Of a stretch of 64,000 nt of DNA, positions 55,101-62,256 are shown one piece after another. The notes below the pieces were generated by a model. That model was given only the letters and a program-made list of their open reading frames with translations. It did no database searches and had not been told where the DNA came from. The DNA lies in contig NZ_BBNM01000003.1 in assembly GCF_000760595.1 (NCBI RefSeq), positions 268,351-332,350 of the forward strand. The letters are read 5' to 3'. The position numbers were made by a program, and so were the translations under genes. Position 1 is the first letter of the stretch. Each line of letters begins with the position of its first letter. The DNA is from Acinetobacter soli. GTDB lineage: Bacteria; Pseudomonadota; Gammaproteobacteria; Pseudomonadales; Moraxellaceae.

Positions 55101-56450
55101 ATGCGAGATAATGTTTTTAATATGAAAACCAACGCAAGAAATATAAATTATGGATACGGATATATAATATTATCTGCATTTCTCATCATTTGTATTGCCG
55201 AATCTATTGGTACAATTAATATCCCTTTAGGCTCCGGAAAAATTGCCTTACTTCCGATGGTATGGGCTCTGATTTTAGGTTGTACATTTGGCTTACTGAG
55301 TCAAAAACAATGGATGCCACTTAAAATAGATAAGCCTTTACAGATTAAAAGTGCACATATTCTTTACCCTGCACTGCTTGTTTTTATCGCCAAACAAGGG
55401 CTGATTGTAGGCTCATCGATTCCACTGATTATTCAATCGGGTTGGGCATTATTGTTTCAAGAGCTCGGGCATTTTGTCGGTACTATTTTATTTGCAATGC
55501 CAATTGCCTTGCTACTAGGTATCAAACGCGAATCAATTGGTGCAACATTTTCTGTCGGACGCGAACCTAGTCTAGCCATCATTACCGAAAAATATGGATT
55601 AAATTCTGCCGAAGGCCGTGGTGTTTTAGCTGAATACATAACGGGAACATTAATTGGTGCTTTATTTATTGCAATCGTTGCCGGTTTTATCGCGAGCTTG
55701 AATGTTTTTCATCCATTATCTTTAGCTATGGCCTCAGGTATTGGCTCTGGTAGTATGATGGCTGCAGCAGCGGGTGCTATTTCTGCTCAAGTCGATCCGG
55801 CTACGGCTGAACAAGTGATAGCTTTGGCTGCCGCTTCTAATTTATTAACCACAACACTTGGCACCTACTTTACTTTATTTATTTCACTCCCGTTGGCCAT
55901 TTATGCTTATAAGATACTCGAACCAGTTTTAGGGCGTTTTTCTAAAAGAAATCAAGTAGAACAGCATGACAATGAGTTTCTTTATAGCACCGTAAAAGAA
56001 TCTGAAGAGGAAAAAACCAAGTTAAGTTTAGCTGAAAAAGCCTTCACTTGGATTGCACTTATTGCATTAGCGACAACAGCAAATACCATTTTAACTGGAA
56101 AATTTAGCGCTACCGTGATCATTGCGGGTGTTATTTTAGTTTTAATCTCAATATTGGGAGATCTGATCTACCATCTTACTGGCAAGAAAGTTCCAACGGT
56201 TTGCTATGTATCGATTATCGCGATGTATATGGCTTCTCCATGGTTTCCTTGGCATGAAACAGTTACAGGAATTGTGGGTGAGATTCATATATTATCTGTA
56301 ATTACCCCTATGCTGGCATTTGCAGGCCTTTCAATTGCAAAAGATATTCCTGCTTTTAGAAAACTGGGCTGGCGTATCGTGGTCGTTTCTTTATGCGCAA
56401 ATTTTGGAACTTTTATTGCAGCGGCGTTTGTGGCTGAATTTTTTCACTAA
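55101..56450 (+). CDS. DUF3100 family membrane protein, probable transporter
   Basis: A 449-residue protein with about ten to twelve hydrophobic segments (YIILSAFLIICIAESIG onward; SGIGSGSMMAAAAGAISAQV in the middle) and the family-typical VDPATAEQVIALAAASNLL. It matches DUF3100 proteins, often found next to M20 amidohydrolases. The ATG at 55101 has AAGGAAG 7 nt upstream; a TTG at 54996 is rejected. It probably transports the amide substrate or product of the cluster; direction and substrate are unknown. A bidirectional terminator follows. Confidence 0.85.
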   Translation: MRDNVFNMKTNARNINYGYGYIILSAFLIICIAESIGTINIPLGSGKIALLPMVWALILGCTFGLLSQKQWMPLKIDKPLQIKSAHILYPALLVFIAKQGLIVGSSIPLIIQSGWALLFQELGHFVGTILFAMPIALLLGIKRESIGATFSVGREPSLAIITEKYGLNSAEGRGVLAEYITGTLIGALFIAIVAGFIASLNVFHPLSLAMASGIGSGSMMAAAAGAISAQVDPATAEQVIALAAASNLLTTTLGTYFTLFISLPLAIYAYKILEPVLGRFSKRNQVEQHDNEFLYSTVKESEEEKTKLSLAEKAFTWIALIALATTANTILTGKFSATVIIAGVILVLISILGDLIYHLTGKKVPTVCYVSIIAMYMASPWFPWHETVTGIVGEIHILSVITPMLAFAGLSIAKDIPAFRKLGWRIVVVSLCANFGTFIAAAFVAEFFH

Positions 56451-56493
56451 AAATTGAATGAGTTATCCGATTTTTAAAAACATTAAAACAAAA

Positions 56494-56529
56494 TAAAAAA
56501 AGCCCCGAATGATGAATTCAGGGCTTTTT
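56494..56529. terminator. Bidirectional terminator (original ssrA terminator)
   Basis: AGCCC and GGGCT with an inner GAAT/ATTC stem, flanked by A-run and T-run on either side, so it can act on both strands. On the minus strand it lies directly after the ssrA 3' end, where the ssrA terminator is expected; on the plus strand it ends the DUF3100 transcript. Confidence 0.8.
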
Positions 56530-56536
56530 CGAATTT

Positions 56537-56560
56537 TGGTGGAGATGGCGGGAGTTGAAC
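56537..56560 (-). other. Prophage attachment site: displaced 3' end of ssrA (tmRNA)
   Basis: On the minus strand it reads GTTCAACTCCCGCC followed by ATCTCCACCA. This matches the T-loop, acceptor stem and CCA of tmRNA (E. coli ssrA ends TTCAACTCCCGCCAGCTCCACCA-like). Only about 24 nt remain: the bases to the right are not tRNA-like, so this is the att copy left at one border of an integrated phage. The intact ssrA gene, on the minus strand, should lie at the far right border beyond the window. Confidence 0.85.
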
Positions 56561-56600
56561 AATAATAATAAGTATTTGAATTTATAATAACTTTATCACC

Positions 56601-56631
56601 GTATAACTTACTTGTATAACCCACGTATAAC
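56601..56631 (+). repeat. Three direct repeats GTATAAC, possible integrase arm-type sites
   Basis: GTATAAC occurs at 56601-56607, 56614-56620 and 56625-56631, with 13- and 11-nt periods, 41 nt inside the att copy. Integrase arm sites are usually short direct repeats near the att core with this spacing. Function is inferred from position. Confidence 0.55.
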
Positions 56632-56720
56632 AATTAGTTTTGATTAAATATGATTAACAACAGAATATTTTTCGTTCAATTCCTACTTTAGGAGTTAAAC
56701 TCAGAATCAACTAAATCTAT

Positions 56721-56749
56721 TTTACACAACTCCAAGTTTGCTGTGTAAA
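56721..56749. repeat. Inverted repeat upstream of the SRAP gene
   Basis: TTTACACA (56721-56728) and TGTGTAAA (56742-56749) are perfect 8-nt arms 13 nt apart, ending 16 nt before the SRAP ATG. This is a plausible operator for a phage or SOS repressor; no matching regulator can be named. Confidence 0.55.
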
Positions 56750-56765
56750 TTTAAAAGAGGTGCAT

Positions 56766-57410
56766 ATGTGTGCCAATTATGAACCAATAAAACGCTCTCA
56801 AGCCATACAACTGGGCTTACTTGAGCCCACATTTGAATATAAAGCCGATATTTTTCCAAGTTACGCTGGTCCTATAGTCTTTTCTAAACGCGGAAACGTG
56901 GAATGGAGATTGGCTCGATTCGGATTAGTGGCACCATGGATCGAGGATTTAAAGAAAGCCAGAAATACATACAATGCCCGTACAGAAACAGTTGCTGTTA
57001 AGCCAAGTTTTCGTAATGCTTGGAAAAAGAATCAGTTTTGTTTAATACCGGCACAAACCATCTTTGAACCGAAATACATTGATAACAAGCCTCATTGGTA
57101 TGGAATCTATCGCAAAGACCACATGCCGTTTACGATCGCTGGAATATATGAATATGCTGTGGTGAATGGAGAAGAAGTGAGATCAATGTCTATGTTAACG
57201 ATCAACTCGGACCATCACCCTTTCATGAAGCAGTTTCACGCACCTACTGACGAAAAGCGATCTGTAATCATTATTCCGCCGGATCTTAGAGAGTCATGGC
57301 TAAACTGTGATCATGAAGATGCCAAAGAATTCTTTTTCGATATGCCTATCGATGAATTCGATGCAATGCCTAAATCTGATATGAAGAATTTCCGACCAAA
57401 TGAACTTTAA
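56766..57410 (+). CDS. SRAP-domain protein (YedK/HMCES-like)
   Basis: A 214-residue SRAP protein that forms a DNA-protein crosslink with abasic sites in single-stranded DNA. The catalytic cysteine is residue 2 (MCANYEPIK), which fixes the start at the ATG at 56766 and excludes the GTG at 56760. Other conserved parts are YNARTETVAVKPSFRNAWKKNQFCLIPA, the active-site glutamate/ HW region IFEPKYIDNKPHWYGIY, and FHAPTDEKRSVIIIP with the conserved His. It is the first gene inside the prophage border and lies just before umuDC, forming a DNA-damage cargo set. Confidence 0.92.
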   Translation: MCANYEPIKRSQAIQLGLLEPTFEYKADIFPSYAGPIVFSKRGNVEWRLARFGLVAPWIEDLKKARNTYNARTETVAVKPSFRNAWKKNQFCLIPAQTIFEPKYIDNKPHWYGIYRKDHMPFTIAGIYEYAVVNGEEVRSMSMLTINSDHHPFMKQFHAPTDEKRSVIIIPPDLRESWLNCDHEDAKEFFFDMPIDEFDAMPKSDMKNFRPNEL

Positions 57411-57447
57411 ATGACGTCAATCTATGACTTGTTCTTGTTTCTTAATA

Positions 57448-57478
57448 GTTTTTAAAATTTGAATTCAAAACTTAAAAC
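57448..57478 (+). promoter_or_regulatory. Long imperfect palindrome upstream of umuD
   Basis: A 31-nt imperfect inverted repeat centred on GAATTC (57463/57464), about 12 of 15 positions paired, 60 nt upstream of the umuD start. It is a candidate SOS operator for a UmuD/LexA-type repressor. It does not match the classical E. coli LexA box, consistent with Acinetobacter lacking canonical LexA. Confidence 0.5.
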
Positions 57479-57539
57479 GTACTATCCTAAAAAGACCAAA
57501 TTCTATTCCAAACACGCCTTGTAGCGTAGGAGTATCAAA

Positions 57540-58166
57540 ATGTCTAAGAAGTTGCCTATCTACTTCTCTGACAACGCATGGGAATCACTTCAAGATCTCA
57601 TGGGTTCAGAGGGTAAACCAAGTCCAACAATCAATACTGTTCTCGAGCAGATCGCGTTTCAGACTGAGCTTGTTGATAAGCTCGGGCTCACATCTGTTTT
57701 ACCGAGAACAAAGCTTTCTGTGCCGGTTTCACTTGAACGTATCCCAGCGGGCCCAGCCTTTAGTACAAAGGATGAACAAGACAAGGCGCTCGATCTCAAT
57801 GAATTTCTGATTCACAACCCCATTTCAACGTTTATTGCTTATGTTGATAGCGAATCAATGCTCGGTGCCGGGCTTGATGTGAATGATCCGATTATCATTG
57901 ATCGTAGTATCGAAGCAAAGCATTGCGACATCGTCGTTGCCCTGATCGACAATAAAGACTCAACCATCAAACGATTGATGATTACGAGCAAAATGTCGAA
58001 ATCAGAAATCAAAGAAATTTTCGGTGATGAAAACTATCCCTTACCTAAACTGTGGCTCAAAGCTGAGAATCCAGCATACAAGCACATTATCCCTTCAGAT
58101 AATCAGACAGTCGTGATCTGGGGTGTGGTCACTTTCAACTTAAAGCGTATTTATCATCGCTCATAA
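57540..58166 (+). CDS. umuD: UmuD-like self-cleaving protein with N-terminal extension
   Basis: A 208-residue S24-family protein. The C-terminal autoprotease has the cleavage site A70-G71 (ERIPAGPAF), the nucleophile S106 (SESMLGAGLDVNDPIIID) and the base K144 (STIKRLMI). The N-terminal 65 residues are longer than in E. coli UmuD and contain a possible DNA-binding segment (SDNAWESLQDLMGSEGKPSPTINTVLEQI in outline, quoted as two parts: SDNAWESLQDLM and TINTVLEQI). In A. baumannii, UmuDAb with such an extension acts as a LexA-like SOS repressor. This prophage copy could do the same or only activate UmuC. RBS GTAGGAG precedes the ATG by 7 nt. Confidence 0.88.
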   Translation: MSKKLPIYFSDNAWESLQDLMGSEGKPSPTINTVLEQIAFQTELVDKLGLTSVLPRTKLSVPVSLERIPAGPAFSTKDEQDKALDLNEFLIHNPISTFIAYVDSESMLGAGLDVNDPIIIDRSIEAKHCDIVVALIDNKDSTIKRLMITSKMSKSEIKEIFGDENYPLPKLWLKAENPAYKHIIPSDNQTVVIWGVVTFNLKRIYHRS

Positions 58167-58184
58167 GTCATAAGAAGAACAAAA

Positions 58185-59480
58185 ATGAAAAGTGAAAACG
58201 AAATATTCGCGTTGGTTGACGTGAATAATTGCTATGTCTCATGTGAGCGTGTATTTAATCCATCTCTTAATGATCGTCCAGTTATCGTGCTCAGTAATAA
58301 CGACGGCTGCGCAGTGGCCAGAAGTCAGGAATCTAAAGATTTAGGCATAAGAATGGGTGTGCCATTCTTTCAAATTAAAGAGTTGGTTCAGCAACACAAT
58401 GTCCAGGTACTATCCAGCAATTATGCCCTATATGGCGAAATGTCACGTAGGTTCATGTTGCTACTCGGCCAATACGTCGCGCCAGATGAACAAGAAATTT
58501 ATAGTATTGATGAATGCTTCCTGAAACTGACGGCATATGGCCAAAACTATAATTTGACTCAGTACGCTAAAGACATGCGTGAGAAAGCAATGCACTGGCT
58601 CGGTCTTCCCTGCTGTGTGGGAATTGGAAGATCTAAAACTGAGGCTAAAATTGCTAATCATCTTGCGAAGAAAAATAAGTATTTCGACGGCGTTTGTAAT
58701 CTAGTTGAGATGGATCCTTGCTCTGCTGAATATATCCTAGCGAGCATCGATGTATCCGAAGTCTGGGGAGTTGGGCGTCAGAATTGCAAAAAGCTCAATA
58801 CGATGGGCATCAATACAGTTTTAGATCTCATTAATGCGAATCCCAAAGAGATTAAGAAAAACTTTAGCGTCGTCATGGAAAAAACAGTCAGAGAACTTCA
58901 AGGCATTTCATGCATTGATCTTGAAAATGACGAGGTCGCCAAGAAGCAAATCATCAGCAGCCGGTCCTATGGCAGTCCAGTCTATCAGATCGATGATATC
59001 AAGTCTTCAGTAAGGCTTTATGTAGCACGTGCAGTGAAGCGTATGCGTGAAGATGAATCTCTATGCAAAATGATTGGCGTGTTTATACAAACCGGGCGTT
59101 TTGACAAGACAGAGAGATATTCACCTTACATCGTGGTTCAAATGCATGAGCATACTGATGATTTGCTTTACATCACGAAAGCAGCCATGAAAGGTATCGA
59201 TCAGATCTATAAGAGAGGTTTCAAATATAAGAAAGCCGGGATTGTACTCTTAGAGATCATCGACAAGTCAAAGTTTGTGCCTGATATGTTCACTGATCAC
59301 ACACAACGCTCTGAGCGAGAGAACTTATCGAATGCCATTGAAGCGATCAGTGAACGTTTTGGAAAAAACTTGGTCACAGTCGGTATCGCAAATAATCAAA
59401 AAGCCGATTGGCACATGAATCAAAATTTAAGATCACCATTGTATTTAACAAGATGGTCGGATCTCTTTCGAGTAGGATAA
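58185..59480 (+). CDS. umuC: UmuC, Y-family DNA polymerase V catalytic subunit
   Basis: A 431-residue translesion polymerase. Catalytic acidic residues are D12 (FALVDVNNCYVSCERVF) and the D-E pair in IYSIDECFLKL; the thumb helix-hairpin-helix is VWGVGRQNCKKLNTMGI, and the C-terminal little-finger and DUF4113-like tail (LRSPLYLTRWSDLFRV) are complete. It begins 18 nt after umuD, so the two form an operon. With UmuD it would allow mutagenic bypass of lesions after SOS induction. Prophage-borne umuDC is known in Acinetobacter. Confidence 0.95.
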   Translation: MKSENEIFALVDVNNCYVSCERVFNPSLNDRPVIVLSNNDGCAVARSQESKDLGIRMGVPFFQIKELVQQHNVQVLSSNYALYGEMSRRFMLLLGQYVAPDEQEIYSIDECFLKLTAYGQNYNLTQYAKDMREKAMHWLGLPCCVGIGRSKTEAKIANHLAKKNKYFDGVCNLVEMDPCSAEYILASIDVSEVWGVGRQNCKKLNTMGINTVLDLINANPKEIKKNFSVVMEKTVRELQGISCIDLENDEVAKKQIISSRSYGSPVYQIDDIKSSVRLYVARAVKRMREDESLCKMIGVFIQTGRFDKTERYSPYIVVQMHEHTDDLLYITKAAMKGIDQIYKRGFKYKKAGIVLLEIIDKSKFVPDMFTDHTQRSERENLSNAIEAISERFGKNLVTVGIANNQKADWHMNQNLRSPLYLTRWSDLFRVG

Positions 59481-59484
59481 AACA

Positions 59485-59706
59485 ATGCACTTATTTAAAC
59501 TGACAGATGAGCAATTGGCACAACTACTTATCCCTAAGCGTTTTGTCCCACCCACTCCCCCAGAGTTGATGGGTAAGAAAATGGAATATGTATTTGATAG
59601 TGATGATAAATTTGAGTTGACTTATGATGAGCTTGTCGAGATTATCAGCAAAGCCAGATTGGCGGGGCCCAAGTTGATACCGGTGTTGGGGACTGTGGGG
59701 GATTAG
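59485..59706 (+). CDS. Small conserved-looking hypothetical protein
   Basis: A 73-residue acidic protein (MHLFKLTDEQLAQLLIPKRF, PPTPPELMGKKMEYVFDSDD) starting 4 nt after umuC. It has a proline-rich segment and a C-terminal helix (YDELVEIISKARL). No family recognised. Spacing suggests it is in the umuDC operon. Confidence 0.6.
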   Translation: MHLFKLTDEQLAQLLIPKRFVPPTPPELMGKKMEYVFDSDDKFELTYDELVEIISKARLAGPKLIPVLGTVGD

Positions 59707-59750
59707 CTCTATAGTTATAATAATTTCAATTAGAATTTAGTGAGATATAA

Positions 59751-60857
59751 ATGAGCAATGAATTTAATAAACATGGTCTCTCAAGAAATATACCATCAGA
59801 CATAAAGGCTAAAATAAGACAAAATGATGGTTATGGCTGTGTAAAATGTGGAAATATTTTTATACAGTATGAGCATATTGAACCTTTATTTTGTGATGCT
59901 AAGATTCATGATCCAGATAAGATAACTTTGTTATGTGCTGGTTGTCATAATGAATCTACAGGAAAAAGACTCCCAAAAAGAATCATAAATTTACTTAAAA
60001 ATGATCCATACTGTAAGAGATCTGGTTTCACAAAAAGTAGTAAGTTTTATCCAAATCCAGAGCAAATGATAATAAAAATTGGTAATTCAACTTTTTCAAA
60101 TACCGATATTGCAATCACAGTTCATGGGAAACCGATTATTTGGGTTACAAAAGATTATTCTGATCCATACTCACCATTACTATATAATGCAATCTTTATG
60201 GATTCAAATGGTAAAAAAATTGGCTACCTAAATAATAATGAGTTTATTGGAATAGTAGGAAGTTGTGACTTTCAAGCTATTTCCAATAGAATTGAAGTTC
60301 GATCAAAAAAAGGGGAAATAAATTTAATTTTAGAAATTGAGGGCGATGGTTTCGTAAATATTAAAAGACTTTTTTTTAAATATAATAATAATACAATCAA
60401 ATTAAGTAAAGATGGTGATATTCAAATTGGTGAAAATCAAACTATTGGAAGAATTAATACTAATAACTGTTTTAGTCCTTTAGGTTTTATGAATTCACCG
60501 AGTATAAGAAATTCACTTAATGTTCTGAGTGCTTCTATTTTATTTACAAGAGCAATGAAATTTTCTGATATTTTTGGTAATTATCGTGGCTATATATATG
60601 ATTCAAAGGTATTCGATCTCACGTTTAATTGTGTAGGTCTAGTAAAGCAAAATGAAATCTATAATTTATTTGATGAGTATATAGGAAATATTTTCAAAAA
60701 TAATAACTCTTATACTCATATTGTTATGGAAAAGTTTGAATATCCAGATCAAGAACCTATCTGGATATCACCAAGAAATAAGAAAATTTTTTTCTTTCAA
60801 CAGCAAATTTTAATTGATACTAGTTATAGACTTTTTGATCTTAGAAAGCTTAATTAA
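59751..60857 (+). CDS. HNH-endonuclease-like protein, prophage cargo
   Basis: A 368-residue protein. The N-terminal 85 residues form a treble-clef HNH nuclease: KIRQNDGYGCVKCGNIFIQYEHIEPL, then CAGCHNESTGKR (two CxxC pairs, the EH of the catalytic strand, and the HN). The rest is a beta-rich region of unknown family (FSNTDIAITVHGKPIIWVTK, IGIVGSCDFQAISN) ending with aromatic-rich strands. It is much more AT-rich than the neighbouring phage genes and stands alone between the umuDC group and the convergent lysis genes, the usual place for late-acquired cargo. A role in anti-phage defence is inference from position and nuclease fold. It overlaps no other gene. Confidence 0.75.
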   Translation: MSNEFNKHGLSRNIPSDIKAKIRQNDGYGCVKCGNIFIQYEHIEPLFCDAKIHDPDKITLLCAGCHNESTGKRLPKRIINLLKNDPYCKRSGFTKSSKFYPNPEQMIIKIGNSTFSNTDIAITVHGKPIIWVTKDYSDPYSPLLYNAIFMDSNGKKIGYLNNNEFIGIVGSCDFQAISNRIEVRSKKGEINLILEIEGDGFVNIKRLFFKYNNNTIKLSKDGDIQIGENQTIGRINTNNCFSPLGFMNSPSIRNSLNVLSASILFTRAMKFSDIFGNYRGYIYDSKVFDLTFNCVGLVKQNEIYNLFDEYIGNIFKNNNSYTHIVMEKFEYPDQEPIWISPRNKKIFFFQQQILIDTSYRLFDLRKLN

Positions 60858-60863
60858 AAATTT

Positions 60864-61388
60864 CTAGGGCCATGCTTTTATCAATCGCTCTGCATCAGCC
60901 GTGTGCTCATCAGCTTTTTGTGCCATAAATCGATATTCTGTGATGCAGCTTTCGAGTACGTCACCTGAGGAATCGGCGTATTCAATGATGGTTTCTCGGG
61001 AAGCCGAGGACATACGTTGCTTTGCGCTGGCAAGTTGCTTTGACAAGCTGTCAGCACTGGAACGAGCAGAATCAGCATCAGATTGTATTTGTTTAACTTT
61101 AGCATTGTAGTTTTGCTCCGCTTGAGTGATTTGCTCTGCCCAGACTTTTTCTTGTTGAGCAGCTTGAACTTTGGCTTTTTCAGCAGCAAGTTTCTGTTGA
61201 GTGATGTAGTCAGCGTGTTGCTGCTTAAGGTTTTTAATTTGACCGGCTTGATTGTTCACTTGGCATGATTGAAATAAGCAGCAAATCAACAAAATGATGA
61301 TTAATGTCCAACGCTTATTTTCCAAAATCCATTTCACGCAGACGTAAAAAAAGCGCTTAATCGCGCTCAGTATTGATAACCAGGTCAT
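60864..61388 (-). CDS. Inner-membrane spanin, Rz/DUF2514-like
   Basis: A 174-residue protein with one N-terminal membrane segment (RWTLIIILLICCLF) followed by a long alpha-helical coiled-coil (QVNNQAGQIKNLKQQHADYI to SLSKQLASAKQRM), the layout of an i-spanin (Rz). It overlaps the endolysin gene by 4 nt. It links the inner membrane to the outer membrane through its partner Rz1 and fuses the two at lysis. An overlapping Rz1 frame supports the call. Confidence 0.82.
   Translation of the reverse strand: MTWLSILSAIKRFFYVCVKWILENKRWTLIIILLICCLFQSCQVNNQAGQIKNLKQQHADYITQQKLAAEKAKVQAAQQEKVWAEQITQAEQNYNAKVKQIQSDADSARSSADSLSKQLASAKQRMSSASRETIIEYADSSGDVLESCITEYRFMAQKADEHTADAERLIKAWP
60881..61105 (-). 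CDS. Outer-membrane lipoprotein spanin, Rz1-like, embedded in Rz
   Basis: A 74-residue frame lying wholly inside the Rz gene in another frame, as in lambda. From the ATG at 61105 it has basic residues (KLNKYN), a hydrophobic core and a perfect lipobox LTAC in LLVPVLTAC, so the mature protein begins with an acylated Cys. The mature part is proline-rich (PRLPEKPSLNTPIPQ), as in Rz1. GGAG lies 10 nt upstream. Chance would hardly give a signal, lipobox and proline-rich tail in this location. Confidence 0.75.
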   Translation of the reverse strand: MLKLNKYNLMLILLVPVLTACQSNLPAQSNVCPRLPEKPSLNTPIPQVTYSKAASQNIDLWHKKLMSTRLMQSD

Positions 61389-61939
61389 AAATTAGTTCCC
61401 ATACATTTGCTGTGTCTTTCCAGTTGTCGCGTCCACACACCAGCACACCGTTTATTACCTGGTGTGCTGCAATCAAAACCACCTGAATATTTATATTTGA
61501 GCAATGCATCACAAGCAGCTTTGTATTTTCCCATTTTCAAGTTTTTCAGCATTGACGAACTGGACCAATTACCAATACCGAATTGATAAACAAAATCAGT
61601 GTAGGCATCGTATTCGTGCTGATAGATCGGAACATTTAAAATCGTTTTGTTAAAGCGCTGCGCTTCTTTATCCATATGCTTTCGTAAAAAGATCATTCCC
61701 TGCTCTCGTGTAACCGCTGGATCTGTCATTTTTACTTTAGTACCATCTGGATAGACCGTGGTACCAAACGCAATCGTTGGAACGTCATTCTTTGTTGGAA
61801 TGATGGGCGATGGCGTAAAGCCTTCTTGTTGAGCTGTTGATTGCAACTGTGTTTCACTAGGACCATAAATAAAAACGCCGCTGGTTATGGCAGCGGCGAT
61901 TGTTGAACCTATTACAAATAATCTAGTCTTGTTTGACAC
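61385..61939 (-). CDS. Phage endolysin, GH24-type lysozyme
   Basis: A 184-residue muramidase. The N-terminus has a hydrophobic segment (LFVIGSTIAAAITSGVFIYG) that may be a signal-anchor-release signal. The catalytic part has E39 (QEGFTP), D52 and TIAFGTTVYPDG, and later YDAYTDFVYQFGIGNW, GH24 hallmarks; the CAGVWTRQLERHS end is family-typical. It overlaps the Rz gene by 4 nt and the holin gene by 17 nt. It cleaves peptidoglycan once released. Confidence 0.88.
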   Translation of the reverse strand: MSNKTRLFVIGSTIAAAITSGVFIYGPSETQLQSTAQQEGFTPSPIIPTKNDVPTIAFGTTVYPDGTKVKMTDPAVTREQGMIFLRKHMDKEAQRFNKTILNVPIYQHEYDAYTDFVYQFGIGNWSSSSMLKNLKMGKYKAACDALLKYKYSGGFDCSTPGNKRCAGVWTRQLERHSKCMGTNL

Positions 61940-62195
61940 GACATTCCCCTCTCAAATTTGCCATACGCTGTTTATGCTCGATCTCGCGCAACTCAGCATC
62001 TCTTTTTTCACGTTTATTTTTGGCAATCGCAAAGTAAAGCTGAATAAGCAAGCCGAGTGCTGCAATAGCTAAACCACCCCACGCGATTACATCTACATTT
62101 GCTACAAATCCCAAAAATGAAGCACTCCCGCTGGTAACTGTGACTTTGCTTGTAAGCGTTGCTGCACTTGCTTCAATTACTGATTGTTCTGACAT
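61923..62195 (-). CDS. Putative phage holin
   Basis: A 90-residue protein with a hydrophobic region (FLGFVANVDVIAWGGLAIAA continuing LGLLIQLYFAIAK) and a charged, basic C-terminal helix (NKREKRDAELREIEHKQRM). The start is the ATG at 62195 with GGAGG 6 nt upstream; the longer frame from 62243 is not needed. Its position just before the endolysin fits a holin. The family is not certain. Confidence 0.75.
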   Translation of the reverse strand: MSEQSVIEASAATLTSKVTVTSGSASFLGFVANVDVIAWGGLAIAALGLLIQLYFAIAKNKREKRDAELREIEHKQRMANLRGECRVKQD

Positions 62196-62256
62196 GCCAA
62201 CCTCCAGATCGTGGCAATAAAAAAGCACCCGTTTGGGTGCCATGTTTTAGTTAAAA

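Noticed and set aside
56537..56560. A complete tRNA or tmRNA gene
   Set aside because: Only the T-loop, acceptor stem and CCA are present. The D-arm and anticodon region are absent, so it is an att copy.
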